32,425 bases of DNA from Amphritea sp. 1_MG-2023 (GTDB lineage: Bacteria > Pseudomonadota > Gammaproteobacteria > Pseudomonadales > Balneatricaceae): assembly GCF_030547545.1 (NCBI RefSeq), contig NZ_JAUOQE010000041.1, positions 1 through 32,425 of the forward strand. The letters are read 5' to 3'. Positions 8,571 through 19,850 of this stretch are shown here, in pieces. The position numbers and the translations under genes are program-made. Numbering within the stretch: position 1 is the stretch's first letter; each line of letters begins with the position of its first letter. The notes under the pieces are model-generated. The model saw nothing but the letters and a program-made list of their open reading frames with translations, did not search any database and had not been told where the DNA came from.

Positions 8571-9584
8571 TTGAATACAGTGCAAACCATCCAGCTCACG
8601 TTAGCGCCGGATAATACTCAGTCACTCGCTAATCTTTGCGGTCAACTCGATGAACACCTGCGCCTGATTGAACAACGACTAGGCATAGAGATCAGCAACC
8701 GAGGCAATCAATTCAAGTTAGCGGGCCAATCCAATGTCGCCCGTGCAGGCGCCAAGCTTCTTGAACAGCTATATGAAGATGCGTTACAGGGAGAGCAGAT
8801 CACGCCCGATCAGATTCATCTACTGCTGCAACAATCCGGTGTTGAACAGCTATCGGGGAATGCATCCGATGCGCCGGTTTATCAAGCCGATATTGCGATT
8901 CAAACCCGCAAAACCCTGATCCGCCCTCGTGGCCCGAATCAGCAAAGTTATGTCCGCACGATTTTGACACACGATATAAATTTCGGTATCGGCCCCGCCG
9001 GTACCGGCAAAACCTACCTCGCCGTTGCCTGTGCCTGTGAAGCCTTAGAGCGCGAAGAGGTAAGTCGTATTCTGTTGGTGCGTCCAGCCGTCGAAGCCGG
9101 TGAGAAGCTGGGCTTTCTACCCGGCGACCTAAGCCAAAAAGTCGATCCTTATCTGCGTCCACTCTATGATGCACTGTACGAAATGTTAGGTATCGAACGG
9201 GTCGGGAAACTGATCGAACGCAATATCATCGAGGTCGCACCACTCGCTTATATGCGTGGCCGTACGCTTAATGGTTCATTCGTTATTCTCGATGAAAGTC
9301 AGAATACCACCCGCGAGCAGATGAAGATGTTTCTCACCCGCATCGGCTTTGGCTCGACCGCCGTGATCACCGGCGATACCACACAGATAGATCTTCCCAA
9401 AGGGGTTCGCTCTGGCCTGATTCACGCCAGCGAAGTACTTAAAGAGGTCAAAGGCATCGGTTTTACTCGGTTTACCGCCAAAGATGTCGTGCGTCATCCG
9501 TTGGTCGGTCATATTGTCGAAGCCTATGATCACTATGAACAGCAACACGATGTCCAGTCGGGCAATCAACAGGGAAACCGATGA
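8571..9584 (+). CDS. ybeZ: PhoH family ATPase (YbeZ)
   Basis: This 337-aa cytoplasmic P-loop protein belongs to the PhoH/YbeZ family, which is linked to RNA metabolism and works with the endoribonuclease YbeY. An N-terminal KH-like region (about 1-90) precedes the ATPase core, with Walker A GPAGTGKT (141-148) and Walker B FVILDES (237-243). The start appears to be TTG at 8571. AAGGA lies about 8 nt before it, no in-frame ATG fits better, and the resulting length is close to the E. coli protein (346 aa). Its end overlaps ybeY by 4 nt (ATGA), so the two are translationally coupled. Confidence 0.95.
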   Translation: MNTVQTIQLTLAPDNTQSLANLCGQLDEHLRLIEQRLGIEISNRGNQFKLAGQSNVARAGAKLLEQLYEDALQGEQITPDQIHLLLQQSGVEQLSGNASDAPVYQADIAIQTRKTLIRPRGPNQQSYVRTILTHDINFGIGPAGTGKTYLAVACACEALEREEVSRILLVRPAVEAGEKLGFLPGDLSQKVDPYLRPLYDALYEMLGIERVGKLIERNIIEVAPLAYMRGRTLNGSFVILDESQNTTREQMKMFLTRIGFGSTAVITGDTTQIDLPKGVRSGLIHASEVLKEVKGIGFTRFTAKDVVRHPLVGHIVEAYDHYEQQHDVQSGNQQGNR

Positions 9585-10039
9585 GCTACTTCGTTGACCG
9601 TCAATGTCAAATTACCGATGCAAACCTTCCCAGTGAAGCTCAGCTCACCGAGTGGGTCGGTGCGACACTCAAAGGGCGCTTAGCGGCTGCCGAACTATCG
9701 ATTCGAATTGTCGATGCCGCCGAGAGTCAGGCACTCAATCATCAATATCGCGGCAAAGACCGTTCAACGAATGTGCTATCCTTCCCGTTCGAGATGCCAG
9801 ACGGTATTGAACTCGATTTATTGGGTGACTTGGTGATTTGCGCAGAGGTCGTTGCACAGGAAGCACAGCAACAAAATAAGCCGCTAATGAATCATTGGTG
9901 TCATATGGTGGTACATGGAGTCTTGCATCTACTCGGCTTCGACCATATAAATAACGATGAAGCCGAAGAAATGGAACAGCTAGAACGGGAAATTCTGGCG
10001 AGTTTAGATATTTCCGACCCTTATTTATTAACAGAATAA
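9581..10039 (+). CDS. ybeY: Endoribonuclease YbeY, rRNA maturation factor
   Basis: YbeY is a zinc-dependent single-strand endoribonuclease involved in 16S rRNA 3'-end maturation and ribosome quality control. The 152-aa protein carries the metal-binding motif [11 protein letters not shown] (H112, H116, H122; HxxxHxxxxxH) and the family motif NVLSFPFE. The ATG overlaps the phoH stop by 4 nt. corC follows after a 28-bp gap. Confidence 0.97.
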   Translation: MSYFVDRQCQITDANLPSEAQLTEWVGATLKGRLAAAELSIRIVDAAESQALNHQYRGKDRSTNVLSFPFEMPDGIELDLLGDLVICAEVVAQEAQQQNKPLMNHWCHMVVHGVLHLLGFDHINNDEAEEMEQLEREILASLDISDPYLLTE

Positions 10040-10067
10040 GCCTGACACCTAGAACACGGAGCACCAA

Positions 10068-10928
10068 ATGAGCGAAGAGCGATCGGGACATAGCCAGCAT
10101 AAATCCTGGCTGGGCAAGCTCTCTCAGATATTTTCTGATGAACCGAAAACCCGGGAAGATCTGTTGGCCGATCTAAAAGATGCCACCGATGAAAACGTTC
10201 TGGATCAGGAAGCCTTTAGCATCATAGAAGGCGCCATGCAGGTGGCTGATCAGCAGGTGCGGGATGTCATGATCCCGCGCTCGCAGATGATCGTCGTTGA
10301 GGCGGATCAAACCCCGAAAGAGTTTTTACCCGTCATTATCTCTTCCGCTCACTCCCGCTTTCCCGTGATTGGTGAAAACCCAGACGATATTCTCGGGGTA
10401 TTACTCGCTAAAGACCTGTTGCCGCTCATCCTGGATGAAAATCATCTGGAAAACTTCGATATTCGACAATATGTACGTAAAGCCACCTTTATTCCTGAAA
10501 GCAAGCGCCTAAACGTACTGCTTAAGGAGTTTCGCGCCACGCGTAACCATATGGCGATTGTGGTCGATGAATATGCCGGCGTCTCCGGTGTCATCACCAT
10601 CGAAGATGTACTCGAACAAATTGTCGGGCAAATTGAAGATGAACACGATGTCGAAGATGATGATGGCAATATCAAACCCTTCGACGATAACGGCTATATC
10701 GTCAAAGCACTGACCCCCATTGAAGATTTTAACGAGTTCTTCGATATCGGTATGCCGGATGATGATTTTGACACCATCGGAGGTCTCGTCACTCAGAAAT
10801 TTGGTCACCTTCCCCGTAAAGATGAAACCGTTGAGATTGATGCCTTTACCTTTAAGGTGTTGAGTGCCGATAATCGCCGCATCCGCCTACTTCAGGTGGT
10901 GCGCTCAGAAACAATTAATCCATCATGA
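10068..10928 (+). CDS. corC: CorC/HlyC family CBS-domain protein
   Basis: This 286-aa cytoplasmic protein has two CBS domains (about residues 66-125 and 130-187) beginning at VRDVMIPRSQM. They are followed by a CorC_HlyC transporter-associated domain (about 205-282) with the motif DTIGGLVTQKFGHLP. The family (YbeX in E. coli) is associated with magnesium/cobalt handling and, by its gene neighbourhood, with ribosome and membrane biogenesis; the exact role is unsettled. It has no DUF21 membrane domain, as is normal for CorC. Its last codons overlap the lnt start by 4 nt (ATGA). Confidence 0.93.
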   Translation: MSEERSGHSQHKSWLGKLSQIFSDEPKTREDLLADLKDATDENVLDQEAFSIIEGAMQVADQQVRDVMIPRSQMIVVEADQTPKEFLPVIISSAHSRFPVIGENPDDILGVLLAKDLLPLILDENHLENFDIRQYVRKATFIPESKRLNVLLKEFRATRNHMAIVVDEYAGVSGVITIEDVLEQIVGQIEDEHDVEDDDGNIKPFDDNGYIVKALTPIEDFNEFFDIGMPDDDFDTIGGLVTQKFGHLPRKDETVEIDAFTFKVLSADNRRIRLLQVVRSETINPS

Positions 10929-12445
10929 GTTATCGCACCCCGTTTGTCTTTTGGCGAGCACTGCTTAGTACTTTCGCTGGCGCGTTGGCTCCCTTATCGC
11001 TAGCGCCGTTTGATTACTGGTACATGGGTGCGATCTCGGTTGCGCTACTATTTAGCCTCTTGCATCACTGCACGCCCCGCGCTGGCGGCTGGCTCGGCTG
11101 GTGTTACGGGCTTGGTTTTTTCGGCACGGGTGTATCCTGGGTGTTTGTCAGCATCCACGAATATGGTAATGCATCGAATTTACTCGCTGGCGCCATGACC
11201 GCTTTGTTTGTTGCGGCATTAGCGATACTCTTCGCCATTCAACTATGGCTCTATACCAAACTCTTTCGTAATCTGATTGGCTTTTGCGCCCTGTGGGTAC
11301 TGTTTGAGTGGCTGCGCAGCTGGCTGTTTACTGGTTTTCCTTGGCTCTATCTTGGCTACGGCCTCATCGATACACCGCTAGCGATATTCGCACCGCTGGG
11401 TGGCGTGTGGCTGCTGAGTCTTTATATTGCCCTCAGTAGCACCCTTCTCGTCACCTTTTGCAAACGTTTTAAGCATCCCCTGCAAGCCGCAACCATCCTC
11501 ATGGTAGTGAGCCTTCCTTGGATTGCCGTGCAACAAAAGCAGATCCCGAATGACTGGACAACCCCTGTTGGCGAGCCTCTCAAGGTCATGGCGGTACAAG
11601 CGAATATTGCGCAACAACTAAAATGGCGACCTAGCGAACTCCAATCGATTTTACAAACCTACGTCGACCTAAGTCAGGATAGCGATCAAGTTGATCTGTT
11701 AATTTGGCCGGAAACCGCTATTCCTAGCTTTTATCGCACCGCTAAAGTGATGCTCAGTCCGCTGACAAGCTACTTAGACAATAACAATACCGCACTGATC
11801 AGTGGCATTCCAACGCTCTATCTTGATCCGGAAGCAGCGAAAGGTCGACGCTATACCAACAGCCTGACACTCTTCGCCGGTGGCAGTGGCAGCTATGATA
11901 AGCAACGCTTAGTCCCCTTCGGTGAATATGTGCCCTTGGAGCATCAGCTACGTGGAATAATTGATTTCTTTGATCTTCCCATGTCTGAATTTAGTCTGGG
12001 AGCCCCCAATCAACCCTTACTGCAAGCGGCAGGCAGCCATATAGCGCCCTTTATCTGTTATGAGATCGCTTATCCAGAGCTGGTAAGACAGCAGAGTTTA
12101 CACAGTGATCTATTACTAACCGTCAGTAATGACACTTGGTTTGGTCACTCAATCGCGCCGGCGCAGCACTTACAAATCGCCCGCATGAGAGCGTTAGAAA
12201 ACGGTCGCTGGATAATTCGCGCGACCAATAACGGCATTAGCGCCCTTATCAGCCCCGATGGCGGCATTAGCGCCACCATCCCTCAATATGAACAAGCGGT
12301 ATTAACCGGTGAAGTGCAGCGTATGCAGGGTCTCACGCCTTATCAGGCGTGGGGAATAAAACCGCTAATGAGCATTATCGGTTTACTGTTACTGATCGGA
12401 CTATTCATCGCCCCACGGAGCCGATTGACGCGTAAAGGTCTCTGA
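10925..12445 (+). CDS. lnt: Apolipoprotein N-acyltransferase
   Basis: Lnt transfers the third acyl chain onto the N-terminal cysteine of lipoproteins at the inner membrane, allowing Lol-dependent sorting. The 506-aa protein has about six to seven N-terminal membrane segments (1-200), a periplasmic nitrilase-like domain (about 220-475) and a final membrane segment (about 480-500). The catalytic triad is visible as Glu263 (WPETAIP), Lys326 (YDKQRLVPFGEYVP) and Cys378 (ICYEIAYPE). VSNDTWFG follows, as in the family. It is translationally coupled to corC. The last 45 bp overlap the convergent zinc-ribbon gene. Likely substrates encoded nearby are LptE and the Mip-like isomerase. Confidence 0.97.
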   Translation: MSYRTPFVFWRALLSTFAGALAPLSLAPFDYWYMGAISVALLFSLLHHCTPRAGGWLGWCYGLGFFGTGVSWVFVSIHEYGNASNLLAGAMTALFVAALAILFAIQLWLYTKLFRNLIGFCALWVLFEWLRSWLFTGFPWLYLGYGLIDTPLAIFAPLGGVWLLSLYIALSSTLLVTFCKRFKHPLQAATILMVVSLPWIAVQQKQIPNDWTTPVGEPLKVMAVQANIAQQLKWRPSELQSILQTYVDLSQDSDQVDLLIWPETAIPSFYRTAKVMLSPLTSYLDNNNTALISGIPTLYLDPEAAKGRRYTNSLTLFAGGSGSYDKQRLVPFGEYVPLEHQLRGIIDFFDLPMSEFSLGAPNQPLLQAAGSHIAPFICYEIAYPELVRQQSLHSDLLLTVSNDTWFGHSIAPAQHLQIARMRALENGRWIIRATNNGISALISPDGGISATIPQYEQAVLTGEVQRMQGLTPYQAWGIKPLMSIIGLLLLIGLFIAPRSRLTRKGL

Positions 12446-12943
12446 ACCACATTGAGGGCACGCCTCTAAGCGGCTGGTTGCGGTATGCACTACCGATTCA
12501 CCACAGGCCACACAGGAAAACGTGCCTGGCGCAGCAATGTCGCCCGCCGCGTATTGATCATCGCCCTCGGCTAACCGTTGTTGCAACTCAGTGATACCGA
12601 TACGCGTGCGATCGGCTAGATCCATCAGTTGAGTTGCCACCGTTTGTTCCAGAAAATCGAGATCGAAGTTCAACCACGCAGCAACGCCTTCACCGGTTTC
12701 ATGGGCATAATAACCCAGCTGTTTCAAATCTCGCTTGAGGTAAGCGCTGAGCAGATCCATCTCATCGCGAGTCATATCTTCAGCCGCTAGCTCTAATGCC
12801 ACCGCCGCTTCAATTTTTTCCTGTAAATAATCCCAAGACCAATGCTCTGCTGATGCTATATCCTGACGTAAACGATCGAGAACCCGATCATATTGCTCAC
12901 TCAAGCCTTTCACGTCATGCTCATTATCACCCTTGTTACTCAT
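12401..12943 (-). CDS. Zinc-ribbon protein, YbeL/DUF1451 type
   Basis: This 180-aa soluble protein is acidic and helical in its first 130 residues, and its C-terminus carries a zinc ribbon with two CxxC pairs (SCVACGES and CPQCGSE). It resembles E. coli YbeL, whose gene also lies divergently beside leuS. Function is unknown. The frame is open to 13009, but the ATG at 12943 has GGAG upstream and begins the family-like sequence MSNKG. Its 3' end runs 45 bp into lnt on the opposite strand, so the last residues after the zinc ribbon are encoded across the lnt terminus. Confidence 0.85.
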   Translation of the reverse strand: MSNKGDNEHDVKGLSEQYDRVLDRLRQDIASAEHWSWDYLQEKIEAAVALELAAEDMTRDEMDLLSAYLKRDLKQLGYYAHETGEGVAAWLNFDLDFLEQTVATQLMDLADRTRIGITELQQRLAEGDDQYAAGDIAAPGTFSCVACGESVVHTATSRLEACPQCGSETFTRQSAPWGDE

Positions 12944-12962
12944 ATCACTCTCCAAAGCCGAG

Positions 12963-12991
12963 TTAAAACTATATGTAGCATTGCATATATT
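12963..12991 (+). promoter_or_regulatory. Candidate promoter for leuS
   Basis: TTAAAA (12963-12968) and TATATT (12986-12991) are 17 bp apart and would start transcription near 12998. The -10 element and start lie within the TTGCATA/TATGCAA inverted repeat, so a protein bound there would block initiation. The hexamers are weak and the assignment is tentative. Confidence 0.3.
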
Positions 12992-13004
12992 GTATCCTAT
13001 GCAA
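12981..13004. promoter_or_regulatory. Inverted repeat, possible operator between zinc-ribbon gene and leuS
   Basis: TTGCATA (12981-12987) and TATGCAA (12998-13004) form a perfect 7-bp inverted repeat with a 10-bp centre. This 24-bp span resembles a dimer-binding site. It lies between the divergent starts at 12943 and 13069. I cannot match it to a named regulator. Confidence 0.4.
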
Positions 13005-13025
13005 CACACTTGAAACTATCCTTTG

Positions 13026-15657
<2,632 letters not shown>

Positions 15658-15666
15658 GGGATAAAC

Positions 15667-16176
15667 ATGACACGCTGCCAAAGCCGATTATCGGTCACCG
15701 TTTTCTTCACTGCTTGCTGCTTGCTGCTCTCGGCATGCGGCTTTCATCTCCGAGGCAATGCGGATCTAGCCGAGCCACTACGACAGGTAACGCTAGTGTC
15801 ACCTGAGCGCTCTCGTAGTCAGTTGGCTCCCGTACTGCGACGGCTACTGGAAGCTAACGGTGTCAGCGTGAATCATGGCACCGGTTACTTACTGCAGATC
15901 ATCTCTGAAAAACGTAGCCGACGTGAAGCGACGTTGGGTGCTGATGCCGATATCGATGAGTACGAACTGACCACTCGGGTGAGTTTCTTAGTCAAAGATA
16001 CACAAGGCGACATTGTCCTAGAGCGTCACTTAGCGGTTGATCGTATCTATGATTATGATACGGATAAAGAAACCGCCAGTAATGCCCAAGAAGCACAGCT
16101 CTATGACGAGATGGATCAACAGCTCGCTCGTCAGATTCTGCGTTTCTACGCTAACGTGAAACCCACGACTCCTTAA
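15667..16176 (+). CDS. lptE: LPS-assembly lipoprotein LptE
   Basis: LptE plugs the LptD barrel and helps insert lipopolysaccharide into the outer membrane. The 169-aa precursor has a hydrophobic signal ending in the lipobox LLSAC, with lipidated Cys24, followed by GFHLRG, which is diagnostic of LptE/RlpB. An AAGGGATAAAC sequence precedes the ATG. Its position between leuS and holA is the conserved one. The basic motif SRREAT and the acidic DYDTDKE region are as expected for the family. Confidence 0.95.
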   Translation: MTRCQSRLSVTVFFTACCLLLSACGFHLRGNADLAEPLRQVTLVSPERSRSQLAPVLRRLLEANGVSVNHGTGYLLQIISEKRSRREATLGADADIDEYELTTRVSFLVKDTQGDIVLERHLAVDRIYDYDTDKETASNAQEAQLYDEMDQQLARQILRFYANVKPTTP

Positions 16177-16194
16177 TTCCAGATAGCAGGCCCC

Positions 16195-17211
16195 ATGAAA
16201 ATAAAACCGGAGCAACTTGCCAGCAAACTCAGCCAGCAACCGGCTCCGGTTTATCTTATTACTGGGGATGAAACCCTGCTGATTGAGGAAAGCTGCGACC
16301 TATTGCGTCAACACCTACATGTGATCGGTTTTAGCGAACGAGAAACCTTGCATGTCGAAACCGGCTTTAAGTGGGAATATCTACTCGAATGCGCTAACGC
16401 GCTATCTCTGTTTGCCGAACAAAAGATTATTGAGCTACGCCTCGGCAATCAAAAACTCAACAAACAGTCGAGTGAAATTCTCCGAGAATACCTGCAGCGC
16501 CCTGCCGCAGATAATGTTTTACTGATCATCGCCAATAAGCTGGATGCTGCCGCTAAAAAAAGCGCCTGGTTTAAAGCGATTGATCAGCAAGGCCTTATTG
16601 TTGAGATTTGGCCAGTCGATTTGCCCCAACTACCCGGCTGGATCAATCAACGCGCCCGCCTGATCGGACTCACCCTCGAAAACCAAGCAACACAGCTACT
16701 CTGCGAACGTATCGAAGGCAATCTTCTCGCCGCGAAGCAAGAACTCGATAAACTCAATCTGCTGTATGCCGGTCAAACCGTAACCGCCGATATGGTGATG
16801 GATAGTGTCTCAGACAGCTCGCGTTACGATATATATGGCTTAACTGAGGCCGCTATACTTCAGCAAGTGCCCCGCTGCACTAAGATTATTGAAGTGCTGC
16901 GTCAGGAAGGCACTGAAGCCTCCGTTGCATTATGGGCCATCGCTCGTGATATCCGCTCGCTGCTTAGTCTTCAGGAGGGCCTGCAAAAAGGCACCCCCTT
17001 CGACACCCTCTGTCAGCGAGAACGTATCTGGGGCAACCGTAAAAATCAGATGCGTAATGCCGCGCAACGTCTTCCCGCGGCTAAACTGCGTCACTTACTT
17101 AGCGATTGCTCCGAAGCCGATGCACAAATTAAAGGGGCACTCGGCGATCCTTGGCTAACACTCACCAGCATCATCCTGCAACTCGCCGGTATTGAGCTTC
17201 AACTCGCTTAG
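16195..17211 (+). CDS. holA: DNA polymerase III delta subunit
   Basis: HolA is the clamp-loader subunit that opens the beta sliding clamp. The 338-aa length is near that of E. coli (343 aa). The N-terminal PVYLITGDETLLIEES and the later GNLLAAKQELDKL and DSSRYDIYGLTEA motifs are characteristic. It follows lptE after 18 bp and ends the leuS-lptE-holA unit. I found no clear terminator after it, and about 400 bp of non-coding DNA follows. Confidence 0.96.
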   Translation: MKIKPEQLASKLSQQPAPVYLITGDETLLIEESCDLLRQHLHVIGFSERETLHVETGFKWEYLLECANALSLFAEQKIIELRLGNQKLNKQSSEILREYLQRPAADNVLLIIANKLDAAAKKSAWFKAIDQQGLIVEIWPVDLPQLPGWINQRARLIGLTLENQATQLLCERIEGNLLAAKQELDKLNLLYAGQTVTADMVMDSVSDSSRYDIYGLTEAAILQQVPRCTKIIEVLRQEGTEASVALWAIARDIRSLLSLQEGLQKGTPFDTLCQRERIWGNRKNQMRNAAQRLPAAKLRHLLSDCSEADAQIKGALGDPWLTLTSIILQLAGIELQLA

Positions 17212-17536
17212 AACCTCATCCTATCAGACACGATAATCAGTACTCGCTCGCCTCTAGGCCAATATTCAGCTGTCACCAATCGATAACCACTCTCATCATA
17301 ACGCGTCGTTAACCCTATCATCGCGACAGCGACTCATGACGATAAATTCAACGCTCAAGCCTTCAATCGATATTGCTGTCTCCAGCCAAAGACAATTAAA
17401 ATTCATTTAAAATCAATGATTTAAAAAAACACGCCGGTATATCGATGCGCAATAGCGACAGTTATTCTGTGACGCCTCCATATTTTCGATAATAACTCAT
17501 TGATTTATATAGATAAAAAAATATTGGCTCAGTCCC
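17212..17536. other. Non-coding region after holA
   Basis: This AT-rich stretch has no convincing gene on either strand. A 13-bp palindrome AAATCA-A-TGATTT near 17411-17423 precedes an A-run but lacks the T-run of a plus-strand terminator. It separates holA from the small EF-hand gene. Confidence 0.5.
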
Positions 17537-17574
17537 TGCTATATAAGAATTATTCCAAACGGATTTTGAATCCG
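17537..17574 (+). promoter_or_regulatory. Extended -10 promoter and leader hairpin of the EF-hand gene
   Basis: TGCTATATA (17537-17545) fits an extended -10 element, placing transcription start near 17552. The leader then contains CGGATT-TTG-AATCCG (17560-17574), a 6-bp stem with a 3-nt loop. No T-run follows it, so it may stabilise the mRNA rather than terminate it. Evidence is by pattern only. Confidence 0.4.
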
Positions 17575-17620
17575 ACGAATGCAACATTTACTTTTATTGA
17601 AACAATCTGAGAGCTTTAAT

Positions 17621-17845
17621 ATGAATATCAAAACACTTTGCGCAGTCGCCCTTACCGCCGTTTCAGCAACCGCTTTTGCCGTTGAAATGCCAGAATTTAA
17701 ACTAGTGGATATCGACGCCGATGGTTTTATCTCCCTGGAAGAAGCCAATACTGTTGCCGCGCTAGAGACGACTTTCTTGGCCGCCGATCTAAACAAAGAT
17801 GGCTTACTCGATGAAGCTGAATACGATCAAATTCCTCGCGGTTAA
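17621..17845 (+). CDS. Small secreted EF-hand calcium-binding protein
   Basis: This 74-aa protein has a signal peptide of about 20 residues ending in TAFA, followed by about 54 mature residues made almost entirely of two EF-hands. Loop 1 is DIDADGFISLEE (30-41) and loop 2 is DLNKDGLLDEAE (56-67). Both keep the Asp/Asn ligands, the central Gly and the final Glu. It probably binds calcium in the periplasm or outside the cell, but the partner is unknown. The ATG at 17621 is preferred over an upstream ATG at 17579 because it begins the signal peptide. It is a lone gene, convergent with aapP, and followed by strong hairpins. Confidence 0.85.
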   Translation: MNIKTLCAVALTAVSATAFAVEMPEFKLVDIDADGFISLEEANTVAALETTFLAADLNKDGLLDEAEYDQIPRG

Positions 17846-17870
17846 ACCCTATCGAGGCGATCAAAAAGGC

Positions 17871-17887
17871 GCGACACATTGTGTCGC
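17871..17887 (+). terminator. Hairpin after the EF-hand gene
   Basis: GCGACAC-ATT-GTGTCGC is a perfect 7-bp stem located 25 bp after the EF-hand stop. It has no T-run of its own and is followed closely by the stronger palindromic terminator at 17900. It may stabilise the 3' end. Confidence 0.5.
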
Positions 17888-17899
17888 TGCCAAACAGAT

Positions 17900-17921
17900 A
17901 AAACCGCCAATTGGCGGTTTT
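17900..17921. terminator. Bidirectional terminator between the EF-hand gene and aapP
   Basis: A perfect 22-bp palindrome, with halves AAAACCGCCAA and TTGGCGGTTTT, has A- and T-runs at its ends. It can therefore terminate both the plus-strand EF-hand transcript and the minus-strand aap operon. It lies between the two convergent stop codons. Confidence 0.85.
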
Positions 17922-17961
17922 ACTTTTCGCGCGCTAAGAACGCAATTGCTAGCGATGGGCT

Positions 17962-18720
17962 TTAATGTTGTAAAATCTGACTCAAGAATAGCTGTGTCCG
18001 CTCATGCTGAGGATTATTAAAGAACTCATGTGGTTCATTTTCCTCAACAATTTGTCCACCGTCCATGAAGATAACACGGTCAGCCACGGTTTTAGCAAAA
18101 CCCATCTCGTGGGTCACACATAGCATGGTCATGCCTTCATTCGCTAACTCAATCATGACATCCAAAACCTCCTTAATCATCTCCGGATCGAGTGCAGACG
18201 TTGGTTCATCGAAGAGCATGACATCAGGATTCATACACAGCGATCGCGCAATCGCCACCCGCTGCTGCTGTCCACCGGATAACTGACCCGGATATTTATT
18301 GGCTTGATCAGGGATTTTAACCCGTTCGAGTAGCTCCATGGCCCGCGCTTCCGCCTCTTTACGTGGCATTTTTTTCACCCAGATAGGGGCAAGCACACAG
18401 TTTTCTAATACCGACAGATGCGGAAACAGATTGAAGTGCTGAAACACCATACCCACTTCTTTACGGATCGCCTCAATATTTTTGATATCTTCATTTAAGG
18501 GAATATCGCTTACCACGATACTGCCTTTTTGATGCTCTTCTAAGCGATTAATACACCGAATCATGGTCGACTTGCCCGATCCAGAGGGGCCACAGATAAC
18601 GATCTTTTCGCCCTGTTTAACTTTTAGATTAATATTTTTTAGCACATGAAACTCACCGTACCATTTATTCAGGTCGCTCAGCTCCACCATCAATTTATCA
18701 GTCATATGTGAATGGGTCAT
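17962..18720 (-). CDS. aapP: General L-amino-acid ABC transporter, ATP-binding protein
   Basis: This 252-aa ATPase powers the Aap polar amino-acid importer at the cytoplasmic face of the membrane. It shows Walker A GPSGSGKS (44-51), the Q-loop [11 protein letters not shown] (91-101), the signature LSGGQ (147-151), Walker B VMLFDEP (167-173) and the H-loop VTHEMGFA. These are typical of the GlnQ/AapP family. It is the last gene of aapJQMP, starting 18 bp after aapM, with AGAGA upstream of its ATG. The bidirectional palindrome at 17900 terminates it. Confidence 0.95.
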   Translation of the reverse strand: MTHSHMTDKLMVELSDLNKWYGEFHVLKNINLKVKQGEKIVICGPSGSGKSTMIRCINRLEEHQKGSIVVSDIPLNEDIKNIEAIRKEVGMVFQHFNLFPHLSVLENCVLAPIWVKKMPRKEAEARAMELLERVKIPDQANKYPGQLSGGQQQRVAIARSLCMNPDVMLFDEPTSALDPEMIKEVLDVMIELANEGMTMLCVTHEMGFAKTVADRVIFMDGGQIVEENEPHEFFNNPQHERTQLFLSQILQH

Positions 18721-18738
18721 TTCAAAATCTCTCTGTTA

Positions 18739-19839
18739 TCAGGCACGGTTACCATGGCCGGTATGTAATTTCTTCTCCAGATGTTGCGAATACCGCGACA
18801 TACTGAAACAGAACACCCAGAACAGCAGGGCAACAAACAAATAACTCTCAGTGGAATAACCGATCCATTTAGGATCCTGATTTGCCGCCTGACCAATCGC
18901 TAGAACATCAAATAAACCGATAATCAGCACCAGACTCGTATCCTTAAACAGCGCGATAAAGGTATTCACAATACCCGGTATCATCAGTTTAAGCGCCTGC
19001 GGCATAATAATTAAAATCATCTTCTGCCAATAACCAAGCCCCAGCGCATCCGCCGCCTCATATTGTCCCCGAGGAATCGCTTGCAGCCCTCCTCTAATGA
19101 CTTCCGCCATATAAGCCGACTGAAACAAGGTAATGCCAATCAACGCTCTGAGCAGTTTGTCAAAACTCATCCCTTCTGGGAAAAACAGCGGCAACATCAC
19201 CGATGCCATGAATAGCACCGTAATCAGCGGCACGCCGCGCCAGATTTCGATAAAGGTGACACAGACCGAGCGCACGATCGGCATTTCAGATTGTCGTCCC
19301 AATGCCAACACAATACCCAATGGCAATGAAGCCACGATACCCACCACGGCTAATACCAGTGTCAGACTCAAACCGCCCCACAAATGGGTTTCTACTTGAA
19401 CCAGACCGAAGGCATTACCATAGAGCAAGAAAAACGCGATAATCGGATAAACCACCAATAATAGCGCGGCAACCAGGCCTTTCTTCGGCGTCTGCGGTAA
19501 CACCAACCAAATAATTGAGCCGATCAAAATAATAAAGGCCAACTGCACGCGCCAATGCTCTGCTTCGGGGTAAAAACCATAAAGAAACTGATCTAATCGA
19601 TTAGCGATAAATACCCAGCAAGCACCGCCACTGGTACAAGCGTCTCGACTATCACCGACCCAATCAGAATCGATAAAGATCCATTGAACGGTTGGCACCA
19701 ACAGGCTAATCAAAAAGTAACCGACAACGATCGTCGCTATCGAATTGATCGGTCCATTAAACAAGTGCTTACGCAACCAGCCAACGACACCAATCATACT
19801 CGAGGGCGGGGGTAACGCAGGTTGTAATTCATATTTCAT
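18739..19839 (-). CDS. aapM: General L-amino-acid ABC transporter, permease AapM
   Basis: This 366-aa inner-membrane permease is longer than simple HisM-type proteins, as expected for the AapM/YhdY family. An N-terminal membrane anchor (about 32-56), a periplasmic cysteine-bearing loop and further segments precede the conserved core. The core includes the EAA loop, AEVIRGGLQAIPRGQYEAAD followed by ALGLGYWQKM and IMPQALK, which contacts AapP. It pairs with AapQ to form the channel. The gene starts 11 bp after aapQ. Confidence 0.94.
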   Translation of the reverse strand: MKYELQPALPPPSSMIGVVGWLRKHLFNGPINSIATIVVGYFLISLLVPTVQWIFIDSDWVGDSRDACTSGGACWVFIANRLDQFLYGFYPEAEHWRVQLAFIILIGSIIWLVLPQTPKKGLVAALLLVVYPIIAFFLLYGNAFGLVQVETHLWGGLSLTLVLAVVGIVASLPLGIVLALGRQSEMPIVRSVCVTFIEIWRGVPLITVLFMASVMLPLFFPEGMSFDKLLRALIGITLFQSAYMAEVIRGGLQAIPRGQYEAADALGLGYWQKMILIIMPQALKLMIPGIVNTFIALFKDTSLVLIIGLFDVLAIGQAANQDPKWIGYSTESYLFVALLFWVFCFSMSRYSQHLEKKLHTGHGNRA

Positions 19840-19850
19840 AGCATCCCCTC

